Shown piece after piece: positions 26,483-37,732 of a DNA stretch of 64,000 nucleotides. The translations under genes and the position numbers were made by a program. Every line of letters starts with the position of its first letter. Within the stretch, counting starts at the first letter, position 1. The notes beneath the pieces are model-generated. The model searched no databases. It saw nothing but the letters and a program-made list of their open reading frames with translations, and was not told the origin of the DNA. Origin of the DNA: Anisakis pegreffii (taxonomy: Eukaryota > Nematoda > Chromadorea > Rhabditida > Anisakidae); contig JAPYMA010000105.1 in NCBI GenBank assembly GCA_035041965.1, positions 124,001-188,000 of the forward strand, read 5' to 3'.

Positions 26483-27401
26483 AGACTCTTATAATCGCTG
26501 TTATTGTTATCATAGCTAGTTTGATCACTGCTGTATCATTAATACAATGTATCATGTCTTTGTAATTTCAAATATTGTTTCCATACCAAACCGGATATTT
26601 CTATTCCAAGATTGCGCTTGGCCGAATAGTGTAAAGAAGTTCACATGTTTCCGAGCAAACTTGAAAGTACGGTAGGCTTGAAGGTGGTACCCGCATAGCC
26701 TTGAGATGGTATTGAGAAAATACCTTGATCTGGTCAGGTGAGCCAAATTGCTCAATAAAATATATGATGTTCTGAATCTAGAGGTTCCGCTGGATCGAAC
26801 AATGTAAGGAAAATGTGCGAAAGTGAATCGGAATGCAGTATTCAAATTACATGTTGTTTCATTGTTTTAGAATATTTTTCGACTTATTTATCAGCATTCG
26901 AGCGGTTGAGCTTCATTTATATAATTTCAATCTTAGTGAGCAGTCGTTTCCATTCTGATGGCTTCACCTATCAACAAAGATCTGAGTTCTCGAGTTCAGG
27001 TTTAACATTGTTGCTATGGTTGGATTCTTTGGTGAATTCTGTATAGCAGTGCAAAGCATGAAATGAATATCGCGATATTCACATACTTTATGTTTACAGA
27101 ATGGTGCTAGTTCGGCCAAAGCGAACCACAACGACGTTGACTCAATCCTGACAGAGACGAGTAATCAACGAATAAATGTAATGCGCTTATTAAAGACAAA
27201 ACTTTAAGAAGAGTTATTTGGAAATTCAAGTTCATCTGGGCTTCTTCAGTTCAGGTGGTCGATTCTGCAAGTAACGGGTGTAGTGAGGCAGCTTGTGTGT
27301 ATGGAACATATTCACTTGATAATTAGAAAACTTGAAAAACGTTTCTAATTATTTTATAATATGCTCGAAATATTGTCATAATCGTGCATATTGCCTGTCG
27401 C
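26483..27401. other. Intergenic region before the SH2-kinase-like gene
   Basis: I see no coding exon, RNA gene or repeat that I can support here. It should include the promoter of the downstream gene. Confidence 0.45.
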
Positions 27402-30138
27402 ATGTCAAAACTGAAACGAAACGATTTCAACTCAAAACACTCCTTTGTGTCTACTACTATTGCATCAAAATTCCAGTCTCACTCAAAAAACGCCGATAAT
27501 GTTCCATCGAAGATATCTCCGTTTGGACACCTTTCAGAAGCATTCATTGAAAAAGCTCTTCTCAAAGCTCCAGGTAGCATCATTTCTTGAAATAGCGTCC
27601 ATGAGATTGCTTGTTATAAATCTCTGAACTGCTTTCTGTGGAACTATTGGATTAACGATGCACTAATCCCATGCAAGAAGACGATATATCAATCGTTTAG
27701 CATAATATTCGTTGGAATTATGAACGGAATTGTGAACAGATTTATGCACTCACAAACAATGAGCGCATATAATGAAGTGTTTAGCTTCTGATGAAATGAG
27801 ACTGAATTAATGGAGTATGCAGGTGATTATGTTGTGTCACAGTCACATAATGATGCATTACGTTTGTCGATAATGTGTGAAAGCGGTAATGTAATTCATT
27901 TACAAATCATACAAACAAAGCATCACTTCCATATCAAAGACACGTTTTATCCATCGGCGAACTCAATTCATCAACTCATTCAACAATTTCAACAAAGTCA
28001 AGTCAGTCAGTCCTTAATCATAAATTTCTATTTTTCGCATCTTTAACCCTTTACACAGTGACGAACACGAATGGCTTTCTCAATTATTCTTAAGGAAAGA
28101 GCACAAAGTTATCATCAAATTGAGGCAATCATAAAAATCCTTGAGGGAATGTTCATCAATGATGGAGTTGATTGAAGCATAGGTCACTAAGCAAATGCAT
28201 TGCAGATGAACGTGCTGTCTGCAATAATCAGTTCGGAAGTTGTGCTGAGAAGAGCGGTGCAATGCAATGATAGTGTCACTGATAAATACGACGTTTGCGG
28301 TGTCTTCATTAAAGATGATTCACAATTTGAATGCAATAAATTTCTATGCAATGGAAATACTTCAAAGGTTCCTTCTTTCATTAAACGAATCCAGCAAATA
28401 GTTTCACAAGTATTCTGAAGATTTTTCACTTCTTGTCCGTCTTAATGTTGGTCCCGAAGATATCACAACTTCATAAGATATTACTTCAAAATTTTATGAC
28501 TGTTTTGTTTATTCAGAATGCGAACTTATCATTTCATTTACAGATGATGTCTTTATCATTTCATACGCGTTAAATACTTCATATTCGCAAAAATCAGCAT
28601 CACTATAATGAACATTACTTATATATTCAAATTGTATTAGTCCTCATCCATATGAGGTATCGAAACATTGAAACAATTGCAGATTTTCATTGGCAAACTA
28701 AATTTGAATGGTAGACGTGAAAAGGTTGTGATTAAGGAAATGAGTAACTATTCAGCGGAAGAATTGAACAGAATCTTAATGGTAAGTTTTGATGTTTGTT
28801 GTAATTTGTTTATTCAAGTTATTTGTCTAATTCACCCTGAGAAAATACCTCACAGCTCAAATCCGTCAATTACCCGGAATTGATCCAAACAACCAGCATT
28901 TGATCTATAGATGCCTCCGGATTTATGTATATCTCCGAATTGCTCATCAGTGTTCAGGAATTGCATATATCGAACCTGATGGATCGTATCACAAATGGCT
29001 GTGCTGTGGTACGTGTGATGGCTGTACGCTTAATCAAATCGCCATATTTAGTCATATATCCATATATTAATTGTCGATCATACCCCGATTTCGCGTCGCA
29101 ATATCCATCGCAGCTGACTTCCTTCGACAAAATCAATGTTTGTGATTTACTCGTTGAATAGATTTTTACTATCGTTGAAGTGTTGAATGATTGGAGTAGA
29201 CAGTCCATATCTTAACGGAATGTATATCTATCTCACAGGCGAGTGAATCGATAGCGAAAACAATTGTCGACATGCATTCATGCGGTATTTTGCATTGTAA
29301 TATCGGTGCTCGCAATATTTTCGTGAGAAGAGAGATTATTCGATCGAACTCAAACGATCAACTTCTGCCCGAATTCACCTTTTTACTAGGCGATTTCCGA
29401 AAAGCCGTTATCGCAAAGTCAGTGAATCGCTCTAATTGATTGACCACTCTCATAACTACACTATATACTCAACCAATAAAAAGCACTAATAAAGTTCCAT
29501 AATCAATCAAGCATTGCATTGGTTTGAATCGATTTGCACCCCAATACTGACGTTTTCCATTTCAGTCACCATTATTAGATATTCACAATTGATCAGTGAG
29601 TTAATCTTCGATAGCAATGCCATAAAACAGCCAAACAATCACCTTTAACGCTAATAATTTCACTGATCAGTTTAGGTCAAAATCTGTCGATCCCATGAAG
29701 CCAGTAAATTTACGCTGGCTTGCACCTGAGGTTTTCAAGACGAAGTGTTTAAATTCGAGCACTGATGTGTATGCATTTGGAATGACTTTATATGAAATTT
29801 TTACGGGCAATGTACCATATTATACGAGAACTGCTCAGGAGATTCGCCGCAAAATAATTGCTGGAGAATACTTTCGGCCAGGTTTGAACTTCAAATTAAC
29901 AGCTTCATTGGGAAGAGATGGAAATTCGGTATGTAAGTGGTGCGGTAAATTATTCATTCGCAGTATTCTGATGAATTGGAATAATTTAGCACTGAACAAG
30001 ACGTTAAATGAAGATTTATGCGAGTTAATGCGAAAATGTTGGTTGGAGGAAGCGAGTGAACGACCGTCAATGAAGGATGTTTGGATGCATTTAACGAGGA
30101 TTCATGACTCGATTATTGAGACAATCATCAGTCCTTAA
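27402..30138 (+). CDS. SH2-tyrosine-kinase-like protein, predicted pseudokinase, with an in-frame stop
   Basis: The order SH2 then kinase, with no SH3, matches the FER-like kinases expanded in nematodes. Exons: 27402-27573, 27823-28001, 28206-28367, 28683-28781, 28856-29008, 29114-29152, 29239-29417, 29676-29881, 29990-30138; all phases fit and the reading is about 445 codons. The SH2 runs from about residue 40 to 120, but the pTyr-binding arginine position (FLVRxS) reads YVVSQS, so Arg is Ser at about 63. The glycine loop is degenerate (CNGNTS). The beta-3 lysine is kept (VVIK, about 189). The catalytic HRD reads HCN (287-289) and DFG reads DFR (320-322). The C-lobe is well kept (LRWLAPEVF, DVYAFGMTLYEI, CWLEEASERPSM). 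A TGA at 28901-28903 interrupts the frame after the NYPELIQTTSI segment. It could be a young pseudogene, or a functional pseudokinase with a sequence error. The start codon is a guess. Confidence 0.7.
28901..28903 (+). other. In-frame TGA in the kinase-like gene
   Basis: The exon starting at 28856 reads LKSVNYPELIQTTSI, then TGA, then SIDASGFMYISELL in the same frame, which resembles a continuous N-lobe from the alpha-C helix into beta-5. No donor and acceptor pair that I found removes the stop and also keeps the frame. Confidence 0.7.
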
Positions 30139-30260
30139 TTGTTGATTAATTTGTTGGATAGTCGCTTTCGTTTGTTCTCTTGTATAATCAGTTTGTGATG
30201 TAAAATGAAGGAATGCAGAACAACTGAATGCGATCAGAAATGTTTTATATGATGCAATCA

Positions 30261-30266
30261 AATAAA
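30261..30266 (+). terminator. Poly(A) signal, SH2-kinase-like gene
   Basis: AATAAA lies about 120 bases after the stop codon of the kinase-like frame. Confidence 0.45.
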
Positions 30267-32275
30267 TTAATTACATCGATGATGGATAAGTTGTATTTGT
30301 ATATCACATAATATGTGGATTAGATTTTATTTTACAATGTAGCTGATGGAACAAAGTATTTGAGCTATTTTTGAATATAATATATCGTCAGATATTTCGC
30401 ACAAACCGACGAATCACTTCAAATTCTTCTCCAAATTAGATGGCGAAATTCTACCGTTACTTAATCGAGAATGCGATGAGCTTGGAGCTTGTTCGTATAA
30501 AAACTTGAAACAAAGATTTACGTTTGATTTGTTCACCTATTTTAAGCTGAATTCATTTACTTTTTTTGAACTAACAGAAGGCATTCTTTATAATAATTAA
30601 TTTCATTCTTGATTTGCGCATTCATTCAAGCGGATTTTTGGAATCAATGATCACAAAATTTTCGGGAATAAAAACTTCAGAGTTGATTGGTTGCAAATCA
30701 AAAAGTGCTGTGCGGAAAGATGCTTAATTTTATCAAGTGGTCAGTGTTCATGCACTTACTGTTCTCGTTTAGTGTTAGATGCTGAAGAATGTTTGTTCAG
30801 TTCATTTAACAGTTCAAATGAATGAAACTAACTCGTCGAGTCGACGACGTCTCACTGCTGCATGTCTGATAACTCCCTAACTGTAAGCTTGTTTGCGATT
30901 CGGCTCGTCGAGATGGCTTGTTAAAGAACGGAAACGATTGCTCATGGAACGGTCGTACTGTCAACGTGGCATGCGAATTATCTGTAATTATTGCTTAATG
31001 ATTTATTTAACCTATTTACTGGATCAATATCATTCACTCGATCAATTCATTCTATCAAATTCATCACTTGCTTCTTTGAAATGTACATAAAGTAAAGTGT
31101 ACATCATTCAAGGCAAAGATTGACTTCGACTGCAAGGAACTATTGTAATAATAACTATTCGAGAGGAACCTTGTTGTGGCATTGCAGCTTGAACTGGTGG
31201 AATCTGATGCAGATTACCGATGCTATTGAAATATTGTTGTTGTGAGCGAATATAATTTGTACCTTCAATCGCCACTTATGAATATCACAATCGATCATAT
31301 CTAACCATGATGATATAACATTTTGCTTATTGATGGTATCAGTTAGGATGACGAACTATGCAAAACGGGAACAGTTTTAGAAGAATGAACAGTTTGTAAA
31401 TGAACTTCCAAATGAGCAAACGGATGAGGGTGTTTTATGGAATTCAGACATGATCAGATCAGTATTGTGAATTCTTTCAATGTGTACAACATGAAATCTC
31501 ACCGAAATACTTTAGTCTTTCAGTTTTTTCTTTATTATTAGCATTGTGTCGTCCACGCCAGACGATTTGAATTCGACGGCAAAAGAATTTGGCCATGAAT
31601 CGAAGCAAAATGAATATGATTATAGCGAGAACAATTCTGAAATTGCAACAACTGAAATTCCTTGATCGAAACATGATCGACATCCTCGAAACATCTTTTC
31701 AATTGGATATTTATCCAGAAATCGATACGTCCTGCTTTTATGTCAATCACCCTCTATTCGGATCTTTCATCTGAAATGCCAATTCGAATAAGTCAAATCT
31801 GTGCCTATTCCAATAAGTCCCCCTTTTCACTCGCTGACTAATATTATTCTACTGAACACAGTCATGTATCATTACCACAAAAGTAAATTATGCGAGGAAT
31901 TATCACAAAAACCAACACAGCAACAATATTCACTGTTAATATGGGTCTTGCACAACATGACAAAAAGCAGCAATCTGCGTTATAACATTCCCATGCCAGC
32001 ATCGTGGCTCGTTCACCTTTCTTGTTGTATATCGAACCCAAATACTGAAAATGTTCAAAATTTAGATCGACTGCTAAGAAATCTGTTAACCCTATTCAAT
32101 CGCATCTGAATCATTCAACCTAGAAATACCTCACAATTTTAGGTGTGATCATAGATCTATTGCAACCTTTTTACACATCTGAAGCTTGCACGAGTTTAAT
32201 CGATAGATTGCGAAGATGAAAATTTGCTCAAAATCATCATCAGTGTCGAAAGATGATTTGATATTGCTGCTAGGA

Positions 32276-33121
32276 CAGTGGTTCTCATAGAGGGTGAAAT
32301 TACCCATTTTGGGTAATTTGGAGGTGTCAAGGGGTGATGGAGGGGGTTGGGAAGTGAGTATTCCATGCACTTTCATGTCATGATCACGGTGTTTTTTAAA
32401 TTTAGATATGCAAGTGCGATTAGTTAATGGCAATATTCTCTCTTTAACTTGGTTATGTAAATGCAGTCAGTTGATTGCAACATTCTCCTATTTTCTGAGT
32501 ATCATAAGCTCGTAAGGGACAAACGAGGTTTTCATTCTTTTCCTTGCTGTTGCAATCGCTCTCATAGCTTTTATCACCGAAAGTGTTCTCTTCTGCTAAT
32601 TTCTCATTCATTTCAGCCAACAATCAAAGTCATATTCTCATTCTATTAAATACACTCTATAATTGATCATTTGATTGTCGAACGTTGTTGAACAATAATA
32701 TTTTATTGCTGTATTGTTGATTTTGGCTATCAACACTCGTCAATGTATCGAGTAAATATTATAAGCTACAGAATGAGAAGTTGATTCGAACTGTGAAGTG
32801 AAATGAGACGAAGTGAATGAGAAAAAGTCATGAAGAGAACGATATTCGCATGTAATAGCTATGAGAATGAATACAACACGTCTGAAAAGAATTAGAATTC
32901 ATGTGAATCAGTTTGAAGTGAGCGTGACACAGACCATAGCTTTTCAAGCAGTCATAATCGATTGCAATAATGAGGAACACAACGATCTAACTAAGAGAAG
33001 GACTAACCATGTCGAATACCATCATAGTGTTCTTGTATCAGGGGGGAGGGGGGAGGGGGATGACGGCGGCCTGCTAGACCATCAAAAGGGGTGATGGAGC
33101 ACTCGAACATGAGAACCACTG
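32276..33121. mobile_element. Non-autonomous hAT-like DNA transposon
   Basis: The element begins CAGTGGTTCTCA and ends TGAGAACCACTG, a perfect 12-bp terminal inverted repeat of the form seen in hAT transposons. It is flanked by 8-bp near-identical direct repeats, TGCTAGGA at 32268-32275 and TACTAGGA at 33122-33129, and 8 bp is the target-site size of this superfamily. The 846-bp interior has no open frame resembling a transposase, so it would depend on an enzyme supplied elsewhere. The word GGGGTGATGGAG occurs near both ends, and a guanine-rich tract lies at about 33041-33060. Confidence 0.82.
33041..33060 (+). other. Guanine-rich tract
   Basis: Three runs of five or six guanines separated by single adenines lie just inside the right end of the hAT-like element. 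It is the strongest G-run in this AT-rich window and could fold as a quadruplex. Confidence 0.4.
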
Positions 33122-36100
33122 TACTAGGATATCATTTTCGGAGGTGATCAAACCTGGTCGTCATGATGCAACGCTTCTTCACAGATTCGGTTCGTCGTAT
33201 ATGATTGATTTGAGAAGCTGAGTGAATTTGCTGGATATGTCAAGATTTGATTGAAGATGAAGTGATACACTGTCGAATTCAATTTGAACGAGTTTATCGT
33301 TAATTGCAATGTTCCGTTTGATGCATGGATCAGCTTTGATTGCTTTAATTGTTCCACAAATAGCGCTCTCGACGGCAGTGATCTAGATGAGATCAAAACC
33401 GCTTGATACATTGCTGCTAGAGATGATATCGAAAGACTCTTAAGAACTTTTACGAGGATGAACCTCGAAAACGGAAAATGTCTGAACAATAAGATGAATG
33501 TCTTTCAAAATCAAAGTAATCCTGAGGGTAAAAAAACTTCAAAAAACCAATATGTTACTTTTAAGATTTAAGTTTGAAGAGGAAGTTCCCTGTTCATTAA
33601 TAAGTTCTCCCTCAATTTTTTGGGCGGTCGCACTTTGAGAGCAGTAATAACTCAATTTGGAAGCTGAATTATTCTGTTTATTTTCGATGAATTCTAGAAA
33701 GGGTTTCTGCTTGCGTGCTTGTAATCAAAATCTATACATACACACCAAAGCTTGACTTCATTAAGCGCAACAGTCTCAGCATGCATTCACTCCGTCACAT
33801 CTCATTTGCCAATAAATATTTTCCTAGCCATTTAGTTGAACTCAGCATACATTCATTCATCAGTCCATAAGCAGCCAGATTGAGATGCGAAATTCGGACT
33901 TTTAAATTTATTTGAACTTGTTTCATACTTCCACACTCAGTAATACTAATTTAATATATTGACTCATTGCAAATGATATCATTCCAACTCCAGTCTTATT
34001 TCTAGTTCAACAATTCCGTGAAATATTTGTTCAGTTAATTGACTCTATGCACGCAAAAGTATTGTTGGTATCACTCATTTGTTGGCATCAAATGAAGCGA
34101 AAAGCAAATGCATTCGAAAATTCCTCATCAAGTCCACCGAATCGTTAACGGAGAAAGTAAAATTGTTGGTTTAAAGATATATAAGTTGGCAGTGCTAAAA
34201 ATGAAATGAAATGCAAATAACATGCTATCCAGCAATGTAAATCAGCTCAAAATTACGACTCTGATGAACGAGTGCATCTGCGACTAGAAGTTCAACGCCT
34301 GAGCACACGTTTGTTTCGGGTAGTCTGATTTTGTCAACTAGTTTGAAATAATACAAAAAAAAAACTAACATATTTTTGTTGCTATCAGTCGACATGGCTG
34401 AATAATTCATTATGAGCAAATTCAAAAAATACTTTGTAAATGTTGAGGTTAACAAAACGACTTCTTACTTGGAAACACTGACCGTGCAATCACACGCACA
34501 CACTTTCTTAGTAAAGGCTTTATCGTGACCATCATGCAACAAGGCTTATGATTACAGCTTGGTTGCTATAGAAACTAACTGATTTACATTTCTCGGAGAC
34601 TCAGTTGAACGCATCAATAGATCGACAACCACATCGAACGGACACATAGGATTACTGTATCGCTGAACTCTCGGTCATTATCGCTGATAACAACAGTGCT
34701 GAATGCTGTGAGCATCGCACTTGTACACTTGCTGAATCTAGCACCGAAATTCTTCTAGTATAATAACATCATCATTCACAGCAATTTTGCGATCATAGAT
34801 AGCAAATAAATACTTTCGTTTCCCTATTCTAAAACAATGCTACAAAGTTTGTGGTTATCCTGCCGGATTTATCAAAAACTTTCGAATGACCCTCATCGTC
34901 AATGTGCAAACAATCATCACATCCACTTTCTCAGCTGCATTTTCCTTGTGATTAAAAGATGCAAAGAATTCACGTGCCGTGTTGCAAACTCATTTTCGAT
35001 TATGCTCTCCTCATTCAGTTGATCATCTCATGAAAATCTGAACCTTCTATCCGAATCGAATTCACTCGTCTAGCAAACATATCTTCTTCAAAACTGAATT
35101 TCAATATAAATATACGGAAAATAAATGTAGCTTCGCATTTCTAAATCCGTTTTAATTCCTACATTTCTCTTTGAAGCAATGTAAATAACATGTTCAGTAA
35201 TAATTTGTGATAAGATGATAAGTGATTGACGGGGCTAGTTTCTCCATTCCTAAGTTGTACTTCTCCTGTTCGTTTTGTGTGAGTTGCATGTACGAGGTGA
35301 ATGCTGGTCGTAAGGCGTATTATATGAAGCAATGAATAAACGAAAAGATGAAATATGTTTTGAATATGAGGATCGTTAGGAATTACATAGGTCATGAGAA
35401 TTTTTATTGAGTTATTCGATCGTTATTTGTTAGTAATACATATTGATGTGCAATGAATGATTGTTTTTTTTTTGTTGTTATTTTTACTTCATCGATCTCG
35501 CGAATCAATTCATTCTCTGTGTACATAATATCATCGTTCATCTTTCGAATCGGGGCTTAACATATCATCAACTGAACGGATCGAATATCCTCTCCACTAG
35601 TATTTGCACATGATAGCGACTTTAGAATCCAGACTTTAGAATTCCTGGAATTGTATTCTGAAAAATCCTGCGATTTTGGGATTTCACAAAACAAGGACGT
35701 ATCTTAAATAATTCCGGCAATCATCTTGAATAGTACATTAATTAGCTTCAGTTCATTGATACTTCACTTCATATAGTATCCTTATTGTTTAATACCCGAA
35801 GGCAGCCAACGGATGAATACTTACATATTTGCGCCGTCTCAGATTTCTTTTTTTAGAAGGCGGTGAAAAGAATCATAATGTCACCACTCTTGCTTTGTCA
35901 TCATCATCATTGCATCATCTTCCATTTATCATCATTCTCCCATCCTAGGATTATCTCGGGATTGAAAACTAGTCGGCTTTTGCAAACAGTGCTCTCCACC
36001 ATCAACTTTTTCATTCTACTTCATAGTCCCTGTCAAAACAACACAGCAATCAGTCATTTCTTCGTTCGCACAATTTAAATTCCTTCTCTTTTACCAACTT

Positions 36101-36866
36101 CATTCGCAAATCAAAGATGCTCATATCGATCTCAATCGCTTCAATTTTCACACATTAATATTGATTTGTTCTCGTGAAAACTTTTTGAATGAAACTGCTT
36201 CACATTTACTATCAATAAGATTTTCGAGCAGGTGATAGTGTGGATTCGTTTTTGAAGCGTTAATCAAATCCAGTTTAAATGTTTAATCAAATGAGGACGA
36301 TTTTCTCACGAAAATGACGCTTAAACAACTTAAAATTCATTCGCATCAATGATTTTCATAACACTGATTCAAATGAATAAACTTCTCGTCGAGGATCAAT
36401 TGGATTCTCACACTGAGAAGCAATCGTATCAACTAATTCATACACCATTTCACCTGTTGCTTGATAAACGATTTGGATCATTTCGACGCGATTCGAAGCA
36501 CCCATCCGAAAAGTGACGAGTGTTTGTTTCAATTAGGTTGCATTTCATTAACTTCGTTCACTTTTTCATTGGCACTTGGCGTTCAATTGCCGGATATTTG
36601 TGATGCAATTATCATAATTCATTATTTGCGTTCAAATGTCATCGGATCAGCTTAAAAATATTATGTTAGCGACCTCTTACTATGTGCGAATGATTTATTT
36701 GCCTGCTTCGATCCCACTTATTTCATAATGTTGTGTGCCTTCAAATATCTTCAAAAGATGACGACTCTATATTGTATGCACTCTCAAGTGAGTAGTACTC
36801 GTCTTAACACATTCATTTTGTACGTCGTCCATCTTCTTAACCTCTTCATCGCTTTCTCATCTTCAA

Positions 36867-36900
36867 TTCACGCCAAGTTCATTCTCATTCTTGGCGTGAA
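36867..36900. repeat. Perfect short hairpin
   Basis: TTCACGCCAAG (36867-36877) and CTTGGCGTGAA (36890-36900) form a perfect 11-bp stem around a 12-base loop. No run of T follows it. Its function is unknown. Confidence 0.55.
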
Positions 36901-37138
36901 CTGTTGATGAGGAGTTAATCAGTTGCACTTCAGCAATGTATTACTAGCTTTGAACTGTTTTTCTAGATGTTAACCCTGATTTCAGAATCACCGAGCTCTT
37001 AAACGAATGATTTCAGATCAAAAATGTATACGACATTCTTAAAGCAAAGGTCGTAATTCACCCGATTATGTTGTCACATCATGACCTGGTCGATCAAGTT
37101 CAACCTACTGTAGTTCCTTATTTCAGCATTTGCTTACT

Positions 37139-37451
37139 GGGAATGTATTCTAAATCATACGGGTAACTCCCCTCATTGGGGGAAATCTGAGGATATGAGA
37201 GGCCAATTTAGGAGGTTGGCAAATTATTATTGGCTGACTTTTCAAAATGATTGTTTGATCATGATGAATTGATTTGTTCAATGAATTCCTTGCAGCTTCT
37301 GAACATCTTGGTCAATCGATCAATTTCCCCATTTTCTTCTGAGCAGAATTAATAGGAGCGAGAATTGCTGTCAAGTAGATCGCTGGAGTGGGAATGACCG
37401 TCTTTCATGCAGCCACAGCAGGCACGGGCGCAACAGCTTGAGAACCACTGC
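37139..37451. mobile_element. Degraded hAT-like element
   Basis: The right end TTGAGAACCACTG (ending 37451) matches the terminal repeat of the element at 32276-33121. The left part, from about 37158, reads GGGTAACTCCCCTCATTGGG and is followed by GGAAATCTGAGG; it resembles the subterminal region of that element. The outermost left repeat is decayed and no target duplication was found, so the left boundary is approximate. Confidence 0.5.
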
Positions 37452-37711
37452 GATAGATTGTTCTTCAGTCATATTGGTCCAGATCCTTGTTCTTTTTGCG
37501 TTCACTTGAGACGATGAAAGTAAACAATGGAAACAGAAGAAATGTATTGATGCATTGTCAATGAATTCTAAAAATGCACGATTATCGCCATATCTTTTTT
37601 CCTACTCTTTTGCTCATTTCCACTGAAGTGAATGACGTTTCGATGTTATGCTCTCGACTCGTGAAGATAACAACCATTCAGTTAAGATGTTTCCGTCTGA
37701 TATTCATAATA

Positions 37712-37732
37712 TTATATATATATATATATATG
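37712..37732. repeat. TA dinucleotide microsatellite
   Basis: About nine or ten uninterrupted TA units. Confidence 0.8.

Noticed and set aside
29009..29113. In-frame insertion in the kinase-like gene
   Set aside because: It is open and a multiple of three, but has a GTACGT donor and CATCGCAG acceptor in phase 0, and removing it gives the expected spacing before the catalytic loop. Treated as an intron.
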